The notes: generated by a model not told the origin, from the sequence alone. A stretch of DNA of 40,132 nucleotides from Patescibacteria group bacterium (GCA_023381035.1 JAMCTK010000052.1:1-40132), one strand, 5' to 3'. Shown: positions 1 through 7,242, counted from the first letter of the stretch. Made by a program: numbers and translations.

Positions 1-12
1 CCGCCCTATAGT

Positions 13-41
13 TTGACTTTACTGCTATAACTTGCTATCAT
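13..41 (+). promoter_or_regulatory. Promoter of the orphan gene at 50
   Basis: A TTGACT -35 box (13-18), a 17-nt spacer and a TATCAT -10 box (36-41) end 8 nt before the ATG at 50. The transcript would start at or just before the ATG, so the gene is probably leaderless. No Shine-Dalgarno sequence is present. Confidence 0.65.
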
Positions 42-49
42 GTTCCCCC

Positions 50-331
50 ATGGAAAAAGAAAAACCAAGCAAAATATTTCACCATTCTTTCACTAAAGAC
101 GTTAATTCGGTCAGAAACCTTCTTGATTCAGGAATAATAACAGAACAAGAAGCTCTATTAACAACTGCTATTCATGCATTTATAGCAATAACCCGCATGG
201 AAAGAGGAGTACAAATTGAGGCTTCTGAAGTTGAGAGTGCAGCTTCCTTTCTATCTACTAACTGGGAAGTGATACCCGAAGATATTAAATCAAGATTTAT
301 GGCTCCAGAACTTACTACTGGAAAAAAATAA
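50..331 (+). CDS. Hypothetical protein, 93 aa
   Basis: I do not recognise this gene. The product is a small, soluble, mostly helical-looking protein with a charged N-terminus and no signal peptide or membrane segment. An earlier in-frame TTG exists at 32, but it lies inside the promoter, so the ATG at 50 is the better start. Its 3' end overlaps the tail of the convergent PAP2 gene by about 42 bases, an unusually deep tail-to-tail overlap. It has its own promoter and no same-strand partner within the window. Whether the upstream region holds related genes cannot be seen. Confidence 0.6.
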   Translation: MEKEKPSKIFHHSFTKDVNSVRNLLDSGIITEQEALLTTAIHAFIAITRMERGVQIEASEVESAASFLSTNWEVIPEDIKSRFMAPELTTGKK

Positions 332-937
332 GCTTAAAAAGCCTAAAGAAGCTCCAAGCAAGACTCCTCCGATAACATCGGTCATCCAATGTTCTCCTAA
401 GTAGACCCTACTCACAAACATCAGAATATCAAAAGCAGCCAGTAGCAAAATTCCGGCAATTTTTTGGGTTTTAGAAAGCTTTGAATTCAATATTAAAATA
501 AAAATTATTGCCGAGACAAAGGCTGTTCTTCCTGCATGCCCAGATGGATAAGAAAACCCAGGCTTTACAGAAGAGGTTGGAAAAATAAAAGGAATATCGT
601 AACGAAAAAATTTAGAAGATGGACCAATATGGTCTATAAAATACTTTCCGAAAAGCTCAATGAGGTGAAAAATCGCATATCCCAAAAGAACATAAACAGT
701 GCTCAGCTTTCGCCACAATATCAATATAAGTAATAGTATTAGGCTTGCAATCTCAACGCTCCCAATCAAACTAAAAACTGAAAATGGCGTATCCACTCCC
801 CTATTTATTATCGATTGAATTTTTAGAGTAGTACGAAGATCAAGTCCGGTAAAATAGTTAAAATGTACTAAAACAGAAAACAGAAAAAAAGCTAAAAGTA
901 TTATAATTCCAGTTAAGAATAGCTCATTTTTTTTCAT
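290..937 (-). CDS. PAP2 family membrane phosphatase
   Basis: This is a multi-pass membrane phosphatase of the PAP2 / type 2 phosphatidic acid phosphatase superfamily, 215 aa. The conserved motifs are visible: PSGH within SYPSGHAGRT, and the SR-x5-H-x3-D motif within SRVYLGEHWMTDV. The upstream K-x6-RP motif is degenerate. About five or six hydrophobic segments are present. Family members dephosphorylate lipid phosphates such as phosphatidic acid or undecaprenyl pyrophosphate; the substrate here is unknown. It is the last gene of a galU / membrane protein / PAP2 unit, starting 3 nt after the preceding stop. That context suggests a role in envelope glycan or lipid-carrier metabolism (inference). 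No strong Shine-Dalgarno sequence is seen. Confidence 0.85.
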   Translation of the reverse strand: MKKNELFLTGIIILLAFFLFSVLVHFNYFTGLDLRTTLKIQSIINRGVDTPFSVFSLIGSVEIASLILLLILILWRKLSTVYVLLGYAIFHLIELFGKYFIDHIGPSSKFFRYDIPFIFPTSSVKPGFSYPSGHAGRTAFVSAIIFILILNSKLSKTQKIAGILLLAAFDILMFVSRVYLGEHWMTDVIGGVLLGASLGFLSLFFSSSKFWSHKS

Positions 938-940
938 ATT

Positions 941-1471
941 TCATTTATTTTGTTTTTTATGGTGTAGATAAATCCCTGCTCCTACTAACCCTGCAACAGT
1001 AGCCACCGTTAATACTACCCCTTTATGCGCATTTGCTTCTGCCCAAACATGCCTACCTCTCTCATGAAAACCATTTACCATTCCCTTAAGCTCTTCGTTA
1101 TTTTCCAACTCAGCTCTTAATTCTTCCTCATTTTTCGGTCTTGCTCCTTCAAAAACCACAACTCCGGGAATAGTCTCCAGAAGAGGAGGGATATCGCCAG
1201 CAACATCTTGATGGTGCTCTTCTAATGCCACCCCCACCTCCCTTGCTCCTTCTTCAGATCTCATTCTCCTTTTAATGTCATCTGCAGCCTTGAAAGCTTG
1301 ATCCGAATTAAAAGGGTCTCCAACGGAACCTGGTCTTTTTAAGTGAACTATGTCTTTAATGGAAAATCCTAGAAGCGAGTGTCCGTTTTGTGATGGGTCT
1401 AACCCTAGACCGGAAGGTATTAATTTTTTAAGCGCATAGACTGCCAGCCTACTTGAAAGCTCTTTACCCAT
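941..1471 (-). CDS. Hypothetical C-terminally membrane-anchored protein, 176 aa
   Basis: I do not recognise this family. The N-terminal and middle parts are soluble and charged, and a single hydrophobic segment near the C-terminus (VVLTVATVAGLVGAGIYLHH) is followed by a short basic tail. The protein could therefore be tail-anchored with its bulk in the cytoplasm. An in-frame ATG at 1513 would overlap galU, but the ATG at 1471 lies one base after the galU stop and has a GGAG Shine-Dalgarno sequence about 7 nt upstream, so I prefer it. The arrangement implies translational coupling to galU and co-transcription with the downstream PAP2 gene. Confidence 0.7.
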   Translation of the reverse strand: MGKELSSRLAVYALKKLIPSGLGLDPSQNGHSLLGFSIKDIVHLKRPGSVGDPFNSDQAFKAADDIKRRMRSEEGAREVGVALEEHHQDVAGDIPPLLETIPGVVVFEGARPKNEEELRAELENNEELKGMVNGFHERGRHVWAEANAHKGVVLTVATVAGLVGAGIYLHHKKQNK

Positions 1472-1472
1472 A

Positions 1473-2363
1473 CTAAAGCTCCAGCTCTTTGAGGAATTTG
1501 CGGAACTCTCCATTTATATCAGGATGCTGAAGTCCTAATTCGACAACTGATTTCATATATTCCAGCTTGTTTCCGGTGTCATAGTACTTTCCACCCTTAA
1601 CCTCACACGCCAAGACCCTTTTGCCGTCTTCCAGCATTAATTTTAAGGCATCATTGTAATAGAGCTCGCTTCCCTCTTTAAGGTTTCCTAAAGCAATGTC
1701 TAAATATTCAAAAATGTCAGGAGTTAGAACAAATCCGCTAACAGTTGCGAGATCAGAAGGAGCATGAACTTTTCCAGGTTTTTCAATAATTGTATCCGTA
1801 TCTAATAATCCAGGTCTTAACTCTTTTCCTCCTGCGAATCCATATCTATCATAATCTTCATCTTTTGTTGCCTTAATTCCTGCTAAAACAGAACAATTAA
1901 ACTCTTCGTAGACATCTATTAATTGTTTAAAGCGGGACGGTTCAGATTTAATGAAATCATCACTCCAGGTGTAGACAAATGGCTCATTCCCGATTATTTC
2001 TTTAACATTCAGAAGGGGTGTGCCATTTCCATACGGTCCCTTTTGTCTCACATAAATAAAATTGGCCATCTCTGAGACAGCCTCTATTTGTTCCAGAAGA
2101 TGTTTCTTGCTTTCTCCTCCCATTCTTAAGTTTTCAATTAATTCAAGACTTGGCCTATCAAAATGATCCTCTATGGAACGCTTATGATAACCGGTCACGA
2201 CAATTATGTCTTTTATACCGGCGTCTACCAACTCTTCTACAACATACTGAACAATCGGCTTATCTACGATCGGTAGCATCTCTTTAGGCATTGCTTTTGT
2301 TTGAGGCAAGAAGCGGGTTCCGAACCCAGCAGCAGGAATAACAGCTTTTCTTATCTTCTTCAT
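1473..2363 (-). CDS. galU: UTP--glucose-1-phosphate uridylyltransferase
   Basis: GalU makes UDP-glucose from UTP and glucose-1-phosphate for surface polysaccharide and glycolipid synthesis. The N-terminal nucleotide-binding signature AAGFGTRFLPQTKAMPKEM is intact. Further hallmarks are VEELVDAGI, a TWSDDF segment in place of the usual metal-site loop, and the family pattern IIEKPGK. At 296 aa it is normal length. In-frame ATGs further upstream lie inside or next to the promoter, so the start is placed at the ATG giving MKKIRKAVIP. It leads a minus-strand unit with a membrane protein and a PAP2 phosphatase. With galT at 9799 it gives the genome two sugar-nucleotide enzymes in this window. Confidence 0.92.
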   Translation of the reverse strand: MKKIRKAVIPAAGFGTRFLPQTKAMPKEMLPIVDKPIVQYVVEELVDAGIKDIIVVTGYHKRSIEDHFDRPSLELIENLRMGGESKKHLLEQIEAVSEMANFIYVRQKGPYGNGTPLLNVKEIIGNEPFVYTWSDDFIKSEPSRFKQLIDVYEEFNCSVLAGIKATKDEDYDRYGFAGGKELRPGLLDTDTIIEKPGKVHAPSDLATVSGFVLTPDIFEYLDIALGNLKEGSELYYNDALKLMLEDGKRVLACEVKGGKYYDTGNKLEYMKSVVELGLQHPDINGEFRKFLKELEL

Positions 2364-2375
2364 AACGGTCTTTAA

Positions 2376-2405
2376 ATTGTAATCCGACATAATACAGTCT
2401 GTCAA
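2376..2405 (-). promoter_or_regulatory. galU promoter
   Basis: On the minus strand there is a TTGACA -35 box (2400-2405), an 18-nt spacer and a TACAAT -10 box (2376-2381). The -10 box ends 12 nt before the preferred galU ATG, giving a very short leader. It is divergent from the secE promoter. Confidence 0.65.
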
Positions 2406-2421
2406 CTCCTCATAGCTCCTC

Positions 2422-2450
2422 TTTACATCAAAATCATATTCTGATAAAAT
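2422..2450 (+). promoter_or_regulatory. Promoter of the secE-nusG-rplK-rplA operon
   Basis: A TTTACA -35 box (2422-2427), a 17-nt spacer and a TAAAAT -10 box (2445-2450) predict a start near 2457, leaving a leader of about 36 nt before secE. Confidence 0.6.
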
Positions 2451-2457
2451 ACTTCAG

Positions 2458-2481
2458 AGGTTGGTTTACAACCTTGTTTTT
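2458..2481 (+). promoter_or_regulatory. Hairpin with T-rich tail in the secE leader
   Basis: A 6-bp stem (2458-2463 with 2469-2474, 5-nt loop) is followed by a T-rich tract. It begins almost at the predicted transcription start. It resembles a minimal terminator or attenuator, but it is short and could be a simple leader stem. Confidence 0.35.
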
Positions 2482-2492
2482 GTATTGTAAAA

Positions 2493-2678
2493 ATGGCTAC
2501 TACTCCAATCACCTTTTTGAAAGAAGTTAGAGACGAATTAAGATTAGTAGTATGGCCAACAAGAGACGAAGTAATTAGGCTAACGATGATCGTAATACTT
2601 GTAAGCCTATTAGTCGGAGTTTTCTTAGGCGGACTAGATTACATTTTTACAAGCACAATGACATTGTTAATAAGATAG
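2493..2678 (+). CDS. secE: Preprotein translocase subunit SecE
   Basis: SecE is the small essential clamp subunit of the SecYEG channel. The 61-residue product has the typical bacterial layout: an amphipathic N-terminal helix with the conserved FLKEVRDELRLVVWPTRDEV segment region, in which the VWPTR core is diagnostic, and then one transmembrane helix. It lies directly upstream of nusG, the usual bacterial order, with a 14-nt gap. The usual neighbours rpmG and tRNA-Trp are not upstream. The first gene of the operon starts after a short leader carrying a small hairpin. Confidence 0.93.
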   Translation: MATTPITFLKEVRDELRLVVWPTRDEVIRLTMIVILVSLLVGVFLGGLDYIFTSTMTLLIR

Positions 2679-2692
2679 GTTGGATTTTTTAA

Positions 2693-3472
2693 ATGGATAC
2701 AACAAATAAAACAGACGAAATAAAAGAAAAGAAAGTTGAAGAAACAACTGGGGAAACTCCTGTGGAGCCAACAGAAGAACCAGCTGAAGCCAAGGAAGAA
2801 GAAGTTGTTGAGGAACCTCAAGAAATTGAAGAACCAAAAGAAGATGCTGAAGTAGAAAAAGTTGAAGAAGCAGAAGAAGCTCCTAAGGAAGTAAAAACAG
2901 AAAACAAACCTCAGGATATTTTGGAAGAACAAAAACCTGAAGTTCCAAGTGACGCTAGGTGGTTTATTGTCCACACCTATTCAGGTCATGAAAACAAAGT
3001 CGCCAAAACCTTAAAACAAAGGGTTCAGTCTTTAGGATTTGAAAACAGAATTTTTGACATTATCGTCCCCGTTAGAAGTACCATTAAGGTTACGGGCGGC
3101 AAGAAAGAAGCAGTAGATGAAAAGATTTTCCCAGGATATGTTTTGGTAAGAATGATTCTCGACGATGAATCATGGTTACTAGTCAGAACAACTCAAGGAG
3201 TTACAGCCTTTATTGGCTCCGGAAATAAACCTACACCCATTTCCGATAAAGAAGTCGAAGCAATTCAGAAGTTTATGAAAACAGAAGAGCCTCTTTACAA
3301 AGCTGCTTTTGTTCAGGGTGAGGCTGTTAAGATTGTTGACGGACCGTTTTCAGATTTTCTTGGTACCATTGATGAAATCGATGAGGCAAAAGGTAAATTA
3401 AAAGTTTTAGTTTCCATTTTTGGCCGAGAAACACCAGTTGAACTGGATTTCTTGCAAGTAGCAAAACTATGA
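2693..3472 (+). CDS. nusG: Transcription termination/antitermination protein NusG
   Basis: NusG binds RNA polymerase and links it to Rho or the ribosome. The NGN domain starts near residue 86 ([17 protein letters not shown]) and contains the conserved FPGYVLV core. A C-terminal KOW domain includes [14 protein letters not shown] and ends with [17 protein letters not shown]. The total of 259 aa is far above the usual 175-190. The excess is an N-terminal tail of about 84 residues dominated by glutamate, valine, proline and lysine, likely disordered. The ATG follows secE by 14 nt with an AGGTTGG-like site upstream. Its TGA stop overlaps the ATG of the next small reading frame (ATGA). Confidence 0.95.
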   Translation: MDTTNKTDEIKEKKVEETTGETPVEPTEEPAEAKEEEVVEEPQEIEEPKEDAEVEKVEEAEEAPKEVKTENKPQDILEEQKPEVPSDARWFIVHTYSGHENKVAKTLKQRVQSLGFENRIFDIIVPVRSTIKVTGGKKEAVDEKIFPGYVLVRMILDDESWLLVRTTQGVTAFIGSGNKPTPISDKEVEAIQKFMKTEEPLYKAAFVQGEAVKIVDGPFSDFLGTIDEIDEAKGKLKVLVSIFGRETPVELDFLQVAKL

Positions 3473-3675
3473 GAATTGAAAATATGAGCGCAGTAACAGA
3501 GGTGACCGCTAAAGGTTTTCCTCTATTTAAGAGGCGCATGCTAGTTGTTACAAAATTTAAATCTAATAACGACGTAGTCGGATACGTAGGAATGCATCGA
3601 TCAAAATTCGTTGCAGCCAAAGCAGCCCAAGAAACATGGCTAGGTATTAAATCTAAAATATGGCAAAAAAAATAA
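3469..3675 (+). CDS. Small hypothetical protein between nusG and rplK, 68 aa
   Basis: I do not recognise this protein. It starts in an ATGA overlap with the nusG stop; a second ATG at 3484 would give 63 residues. Its 3' end overlaps rplK by 16 bases. The product is basic, with a lysine-rich C-terminus, a [20 protein letters not shown] segment and no membrane helix. The open frame fills exactly the otherwise unexplained space between nusG and rplK, which normally lie close together. That supports a real gene, though without homologues it remains uncertain. Confidence 0.5.
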   Translation: MRIENMSAVTEVTAKGFPLFKRRMLVVTKFKSNNDVVGYVGMHRSKFVAAKAAQETWLGIKSKIWQKK

Positions 3676-4082
3676 AAACATTAATTAAATTAACAATTCC
3701 CGCAGGAGCAGCTACTCCTGCTCCACCGGTCGGTCCAGCTCTTGGGCAACACGGACTTCCAATCATGGAGTTTGTAAAAGCATTTAATGACAAGACGGCA
3801 GAACAAAAGGGCACCTTAATCCCAGCTGTTATTACCGTCTACGAAGACAGGACCTTTTCCTTTATTGTTAAAAAACCACCTGTTGCGGAAATGATTAAAA
3901 AAGCAATTAGCAAAGATAAAGGTTCTCAAAAGCCAGGACGTGAATCTGCAGGAGAATTAACTCAATCTCAAGCAGAAGAAATCGCTAAAGCCAAGATGGA
4001 AGATTTAAATACTGATAATGTTGAGCAAGCAGCAAAAATCGTTGCCGGAACAGCAAGATCAATGGGAATAACGGTGAAATAA
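3660..4082 (+). CDS. rplK: 50S ribosomal protein L11
   Basis: L11 forms the GTPase-associated centre with 23S rRNA and the L10-L12 stalk. The 140-residue sequence shows the signature N-terminus [20 protein letters not shown] with GQHG, then the [20 protein letters not shown] region. The C-terminal rRNA-binding domain ends with [12 protein letters not shown]. The length is standard. It overlaps the preceding small reading frame by 16 bases and is followed one base later by rplA, so it belongs to the secE operon. No strong Shine-Dalgarno sequence is seen at its expected position. Confidence 0.96.
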   Translation: MAKKIKTLIKLTIPAGAATPAPPVGPALGQHGLPIMEFVKAFNDKTAEQKGTLIPAVITVYEDRTFSFIVKKPPVAEMIKKAISKDKGSQKPGRESAGELTQSQAEEIAKAKMEDLNTDNVEQAAKIVAGTARSMGITVK

Positions 4083-4083
4083 T

Positions 4084-4920
4084 ATGGGTAAAATCAGAGT
4101 AAAAACAATTGGCGATGAAGAAGCCGAAAAAAAAGAACAACAGAAAAAACAAGCTAGAATAGAAGCTAAAAAAGCTGAAGCATCTAGCAAAGCTGAGGAA
4201 ATTGAAGAAGTTAAAGAAATAGATAAAGTTGAAACTTCCAAAGCAGAGGAACCATCAGAAACAATTCAAGCTCCTAAAGAAGAGGCAAAAGCAAAACCTA
4301 AAACTTCAAAGTATAAAGCTAAGGTAGCAGCAAAACAACCTCATTCAAAATCATATAGCACAGCCGTTCAAGTAATTGATAAAGCCAAAACTTATTCCCT
4401 AGCAGATGCTTTGGAAACTCTTAAAAAATTGCAAAGAACAAAGTTTGATGAAACAGTTGAATTACATATCAACTTAACAAATAAGGGAGTTTCTGGACAA
4501 GTTACCCTTCCACATGGAACAGGTAAGCAAACAAGGGTTGCAATTGCAGACGACAAAATTATCGCAGATATTGAATCAGGGAAAATTGAATTTGATATTT
4601 TGGTTGCAGAACCAGCAATGATGCCAAAACTTGCAAAGGTTGCCAGAGTATTGGGACCAAAAGGATTAATGCCAAATCCAAAAAACGGCACAGTTACTTC
4701 AAAACCTGAAGATGTTGCTAAAAAATATGCAGGTGGACAAATTAGCTTTAAATCAGAATCCAAAGCTCCCGTAATTCACCTAACGGTCGGAAAAATGTCT
4801 TTTGGAGAAAAAAAGCTGGAAGAAAACATTAAGGTAATTTTCGGAGCAATCAAGAAAGATCAAATCGCAAACATCATCCTAAAATCCACTATGTCTCCTG
4901 GAATAAAACTCAGCATATAG
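4084..4920 (+). CDS. rplA: 50S ribosomal protein L1 with charged N-terminal extension
   Basis: L1 binds 23S rRNA at the L1 stalk and helps move deacylated tRNA out of the E site. The canonical domain begins around residue 92 (KSYSTAVQVIDKAKTYSLAD). It includes the signature LGPKGLMPNPKNGTV and the closing residues MSPGIKLSI. The total is 278 aa against a usual 225-235. The extra N-terminal part of about 90 residues is rich in lysine, glutamate and alanine and may be helical or disordered. The gene starts one base after the rplK stop and ends the secE operon: a new promoter follows before the next gene. Confidence 0.95.
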   Translation: MGKIRVKTIGDEEAEKKEQQKKQARIEAKKAEASSKAEEIEEVKEIDKVETSKAEEPSETIQAPKEEAKAKPKTSKYKAKVAAKQPHSKSYSTAVQVIDKAKTYSLADALETLKKLQRTKFDETVELHINLTNKGVSGQVTLPHGTGKQTRVAIADDKIIADIESGKIEFDILVAEPAMMPKLAKVARVLGPKGLMPNPKNGTVTSKPEDVAKKYAGGQISFKSESKAPVIHLTVGKMSFGEKKLEENIKVIFGAIKKDQIANIILKSTMSPGIKLSI

Positions 4921-4941
4921 CTTTTAACAAGAGAAAACAAA

Positions 4942-4956
4942 CGGAAAAATTTTCCG
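4942..4956. repeat. Short inverted repeat after rplA
   Basis: A near-perfect palindrome with a CGGAAA arm and a TTTCCG arm (4942-4947 and 4951-4956) lies 21 nt after rplA. No T-run follows it, so it is not a convincing intrinsic terminator. It might stabilise the 3' end of the operon transcript. Confidence 0.35.
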
Positions 4957-4981
4957 ATGTAGGACAAAAACAATTCTCTGA

Positions 4982-5010
4982 TTGACACCATTTGTCCCTT
5001 AGCGTAGAAT
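4982..5010 (+). promoter_or_regulatory. Promoter of the orphan gene at 5020
   Basis: A consensus TTGACA (4982-4987), a 17-nt spacer and TAGAAT (5005-5010) end 9 nt before the ATG. The mRNA leader should be only a few bases long. Confidence 0.75.
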
Positions 5011-5019
5011 TACGCATTA

Positions 5020-6126
5020 ATGAATGAACAAGACCCATCACATTTAAATCCTCAACCAGAAAATTTTCAAAATGCGTTTGATTTTTGCCAACAAGCCACA
5101 ATTTTAGCTTCCAAAGGAATAACCGAAGGACTAGAAAACAAGGCGATAACCAATGCTTCCTTTTTTCTTCCAAACAACAGTGTTTTGACAATAATGCATT
5201 TTAAAGATCTTGATTATGTTGCTGTTCAGGCCTGCATTTGGAAAAAAGCACAGATTGGAGAAACAACTGTGGTTCCCGTTCGAAAATATACAGTCGTATA
5301 TGAGAATAATGCTCTGGTTACAGACGAAATTGTGACCTCTGTTGAAGTTTATTATCCAAAAAGTCTCACGACTGATCCCAATTTTGATCAAGCAATCAGT
5401 CAATTAAAAACAGCTTGGGAGGAAAAAACTAGAGAAACTAATATCTCAAGTGTTTTAGAATCCGCACAACAACTCGAACCGTTTACTTTAAAAGAAACTC
5501 TTCTACCGTCAGACATTTTAGAAGACAGGGGTGGAGGTTTTAAAGCTTATGTTGAAAATACTGAAGAAGAAAAAAAACATAAACTTGAAAGGTTAAAACG
5601 TTTTTATGAAACTGTTTCCAGGCTTACCAATAAAGGAAAATCTGAGGATCTTGACAAAGGCGTCATGAAAACAGCTACCTATCCCTTAGATGATTGTAGC
5701 GTTGCCTACCTTGGACAATGGGAACAAGATGAAATCAGTGTAGTAAGAGCTACTATTGTCGATACTTTTTTTGATGAAAATGAAAAGATTGTTTTAATAC
5801 CAAAAGATCATTTTTCAGCAATATTTTTAACCAGTGACCAATCTATACAATCAATCTCTGAAGATGTTGTTTTCAATTCAGAAGTTAGCTGGAGTGCCGT
5901 AAAAGACATAGAGACTACTTCTCAAAGCTCAGCTCCAGATAGCGCACTTGCTTTAAAAGAACACATGGGAGAAAGATCAAGTGTTGATGTTATTCATCAC
6001 ACCCTAAGCATTTTAGAAGACTTGCGACCTCATGACAGAATAGATCACAGTTCAACCCTTCTCCCCCCTCTCAAGACACAAGAAATTATTGCCTTAAAAC
6101 AGATGGTATTGACGAAGAAAGAGTAA
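5020..6126 (+). CDS. Hypothetical protein with apparent internal duplication, 368 aa
   Basis: I do not recognise this protein. It is soluble, with no signal peptide or membrane helix. By eye, residues around 22-75 (with KGITEGLENKAITNASFFLP) resemble residues around 190-245 (with KGKSEDLDKGVMKTATYPLD). Both copies have a KG-x-EDL-like segment, then an aromatic-x-L and a Ser-Val strand. This suggests two tandem copies of one domain of roughly 170 residues. The gene sits between rplA and rplJ, where bacteria normally have no gene. It has its own near-leaderless promoter, and the rplJ promoter lies at its 3' end. Function unknown. Confidence 0.75.
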   Translation: MNEQDPSHLNPQPENFQNAFDFCQQATILASKGITEGLENKAITNASFFLPNNSVLTIMHFKDLDYVAVQACIWKKAQIGETTVVPVRKYTVVYENNALVTDEIVTSVEVYYPKSLTTDPNFDQAISQLKTAWEEKTRETNISSVLESAQQLEPFTLKETLLPSDILEDRGGGFKAYVENTEEEKKHKLERLKRFYETVSRLTNKGKSEDLDKGVMKTATYPLDDCSVAYLGQWEQDEISVVRATIVDTFFDENEKIVLIPKDHFSAIFLTSDQSIQSISEDVVFNSEVSWSAVKDIETTSQSSAPDSALALKEHMGERSSVDVIHHTLSILEDLRPHDRIDHSSTLLPPLKTQEIIALKQMVLTKKE

Positions 6127-6137
6127 TCTGATAAACT
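6109..6137 (+). promoter_or_regulatory. rplJL promoter
   Basis: TTGACG (6109-6114), a 17-nt spacer and TAAACT (6132-6137) lie across the 3' end of the preceding gene. The predicted start is near 6144, at the beginning of the L10 leader. Confidence 0.6.
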
Positions 6138-6143
6138 ACTCTA

Positions 6144-6222
6144 GTTCGAAGACAGTGGGCATTCAATAAGTCCTACCGAGAGCAAAGACGGATATTTTGC
6201 ACTCACTTCGAGTGCTTTTTTT
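6144..6222 (+). ncRNA. Ribosomal protein L10 leader (autoregulatory attenuator)
   Basis: The leader matches the bacterial L10 leader type. A GACAGTGGG segment (6151-6159) and a CCTACCGAG segment (6172-6180) form the two sides of the protein-binding arm, and the G/C-containing stem GTGGG with CCTAC can pair. In known examples free L10(L12)4 binds this RNA and represses rplJL. Here positions 6146-6157 can also pair with 6200-6211 (10 of 12 positions). That pairing would disrupt the terminator, so the two folds are mutually exclusive: L10 binding favours termination and its absence favours read-through (inference from pairing). Confidence 0.75.
6199..6222 (+). terminator. Attenuator terminator abutting the rplJ start codon
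   Basis: A perfect 6-bp stem (6199-6204 with 6210-6215, 5-nt loop) is followed by seven T residues (6216-6222). The T-run ends directly against the rplJ ATG, leaving no space for a Shine-Dalgarno sequence. Confidence 0.75.
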
Positions 6223-6771
6223 ATGAATACAGATAATAAGCCAAATGTCAGTCAAAATAGAGCTAAAAAAGTAGCTGTTGTGGCTGAAATTAGCGAAAAA
6301 GTTGCAAAGTCCAAGGCATTAGTTTTTACCAACTATCAAGGCCTAACTCATGTTCAAATTGAGGGACTTAAGAAAAAGTTAAAACCAGTAGATGCAGATT
6401 TAGCTATAACTAAAAACACTCTTCTTAAAATCGCTCTCAAAGACAACGGACTTAAGATAGAAGATGAAAAAGCCTTAGAAAATGCAACCTCGACAATTTT
6501 CATTTATTCTGATATCGTTGCTCCTCTTAAAGAGCTGGCAAAAGTCATTAAGGAATTAAATCTTCCTGAAGTTAAATTCGGATTCCTCGATAAAAGCATC
6601 ATATCTAAGGATCAAGTATTAAAGCTCGCTACCCTACCTTCACGCGAAGTTCTTATTGGCCAGGTAGTATCAGGACTTAAATCTCCAATTTTTGGCTTAC
6701 ACAGAGCTCTATCTTGGAATTTACAGCAATTTGTTATGACACTTAACGCAATTCAGGCAAAGAAATCCTAA
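6223..6771 (+). CDS. rplJ: 50S ribosomal protein L10
   Basis: L10 is the base of the ribosomal stalk, holding L12 dimers and binding 23S rRNA near L11. The family core is clear: KKVAVVAEISEKVAKSKALV, then FTNYQGLTHVQIEGLKKKLK, KNTLLKIAL, and a C-terminal helix that binds L12. At 182 aa it is slightly longer than usual because of about ten extra N-terminal residues. The ATG is the only in-frame start after the attenuator. It has no Shine-Dalgarno sequence because the terminator T-run is immediately upstream. Read-through of the leader should control rplJ and rplL together. Confidence 0.94.
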   Translation: MNTDNKPNVSQNRAKKVAVVAEISEKVAKSKALVFTNYQGLTHVQIEGLKKKLKPVDADLAITKNTLLKIALKDNGLKIEDEKALENATSTIFIYSDIVAPLKELAKVIKELNLPEVKFGFLDKSIISKDQVLKLATLPSREVLIGQVVSGLKSPIFGLHRALSWNLQQFVMTLNAIQAKKS

Positions 6772-6783
6772 TATTAGATTTTT

Positions 6784-6793
6784 GAGGGAGGTG
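6784..6793 (+). promoter_or_regulatory. Strong Shine-Dalgarno site of rplL
   Basis: A GGGAGGTGAG sequence about 7 nt before the rplL ATG is one of the best ribosome-binding sites in the window. It fits the need for several L12 copies per ribosome. Confidence 0.7.
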
Positions 6794-6800
6794 AGAATTT

Positions 6801-7193
6801 ATGGCAAAAATTTCAAAAGATGATTTAATAAAAGCAGTCGAAGAGATGTCAGTTCTCGAACTTTCCGAGCTAGTAAAGGCTTTGGAAGAGAAGTTTGGAG
6901 TATCAGCAGCTATGATGGCAGCTCCAGCAGCAACCGGAAATGGCGCAGCGGCAGCGGATACAGCTCCAGCAGAAGAGCAAACAGTTTTTAACGTCGTAAT
7001 CGCAAGTTCCGGCGCACAAAAAATTGCAGTTATTAAGGCTTTAAGAGAATTAGTTCCAACTTTGGGACTTAAAGACGCAAAAGACTTAGTAGACGCAGCT
7101 CCAAAAGAAATCATGACAGCAGTTAACAAGAAAACAGCTGATGAAGCTAAAGAAAAGTTAACAGCAGCAGGAGCTACTGTGGAGCTTAAATAA
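6801..7193 (+). CDS. rplL: 50S ribosomal protein L7/L12
   Basis: L12 is the multicopy stalk protein that recruits translational GTPases. The 130-residue protein shows the N-terminal dimerisation helices ([19 protein letters not shown]), an alanine-rich hinge around residues 38-55, and the C-terminal domain. The latter contains [20 protein letters not shown] followed by KDLVDAAPK and ends with GATVELK. Its start follows rplJ by 29 nt and has a strong Shine-Dalgarno site. It is the last gene of the rplJL unit and is followed by a clear intrinsic terminator. Confidence 0.96.
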   Translation: MAKISKDDLIKAVEEMSVLELSELVKALEEKFGVSAAMMAAPAATGNGAAAADTAPAEEQTVFNVVIASSGAQKIAVIKALRELVPTLGLKDAKDLVDAAPKEIMTAVNKKTADEAKEKLTAAGATVELK

Positions 7194-7219
7194 GAGTTTT
7201 AAATTTTTATTTACAAGAG

Positions 7220-7242
7220 AACTCCCCTTTGGGAGTTTTTTT
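7220..7242 (+). terminator. Intrinsic terminator after rplL
   Basis: A perfect 7-bp stem (AACTCCC at 7220-7226 with GGGAGTT at 7231-7237, 4-nt loop) runs into a T-run ending at 7242, 27 nt after the rplL stop. This is the clearest terminator in the window. Confidence 0.9.

Noticed and set aside
2639..2974. Phe-rich open frame antisense to the NusG acidic tail
   Set aside because: It arises from GAA-rich codons on the other strand; composition artefact.
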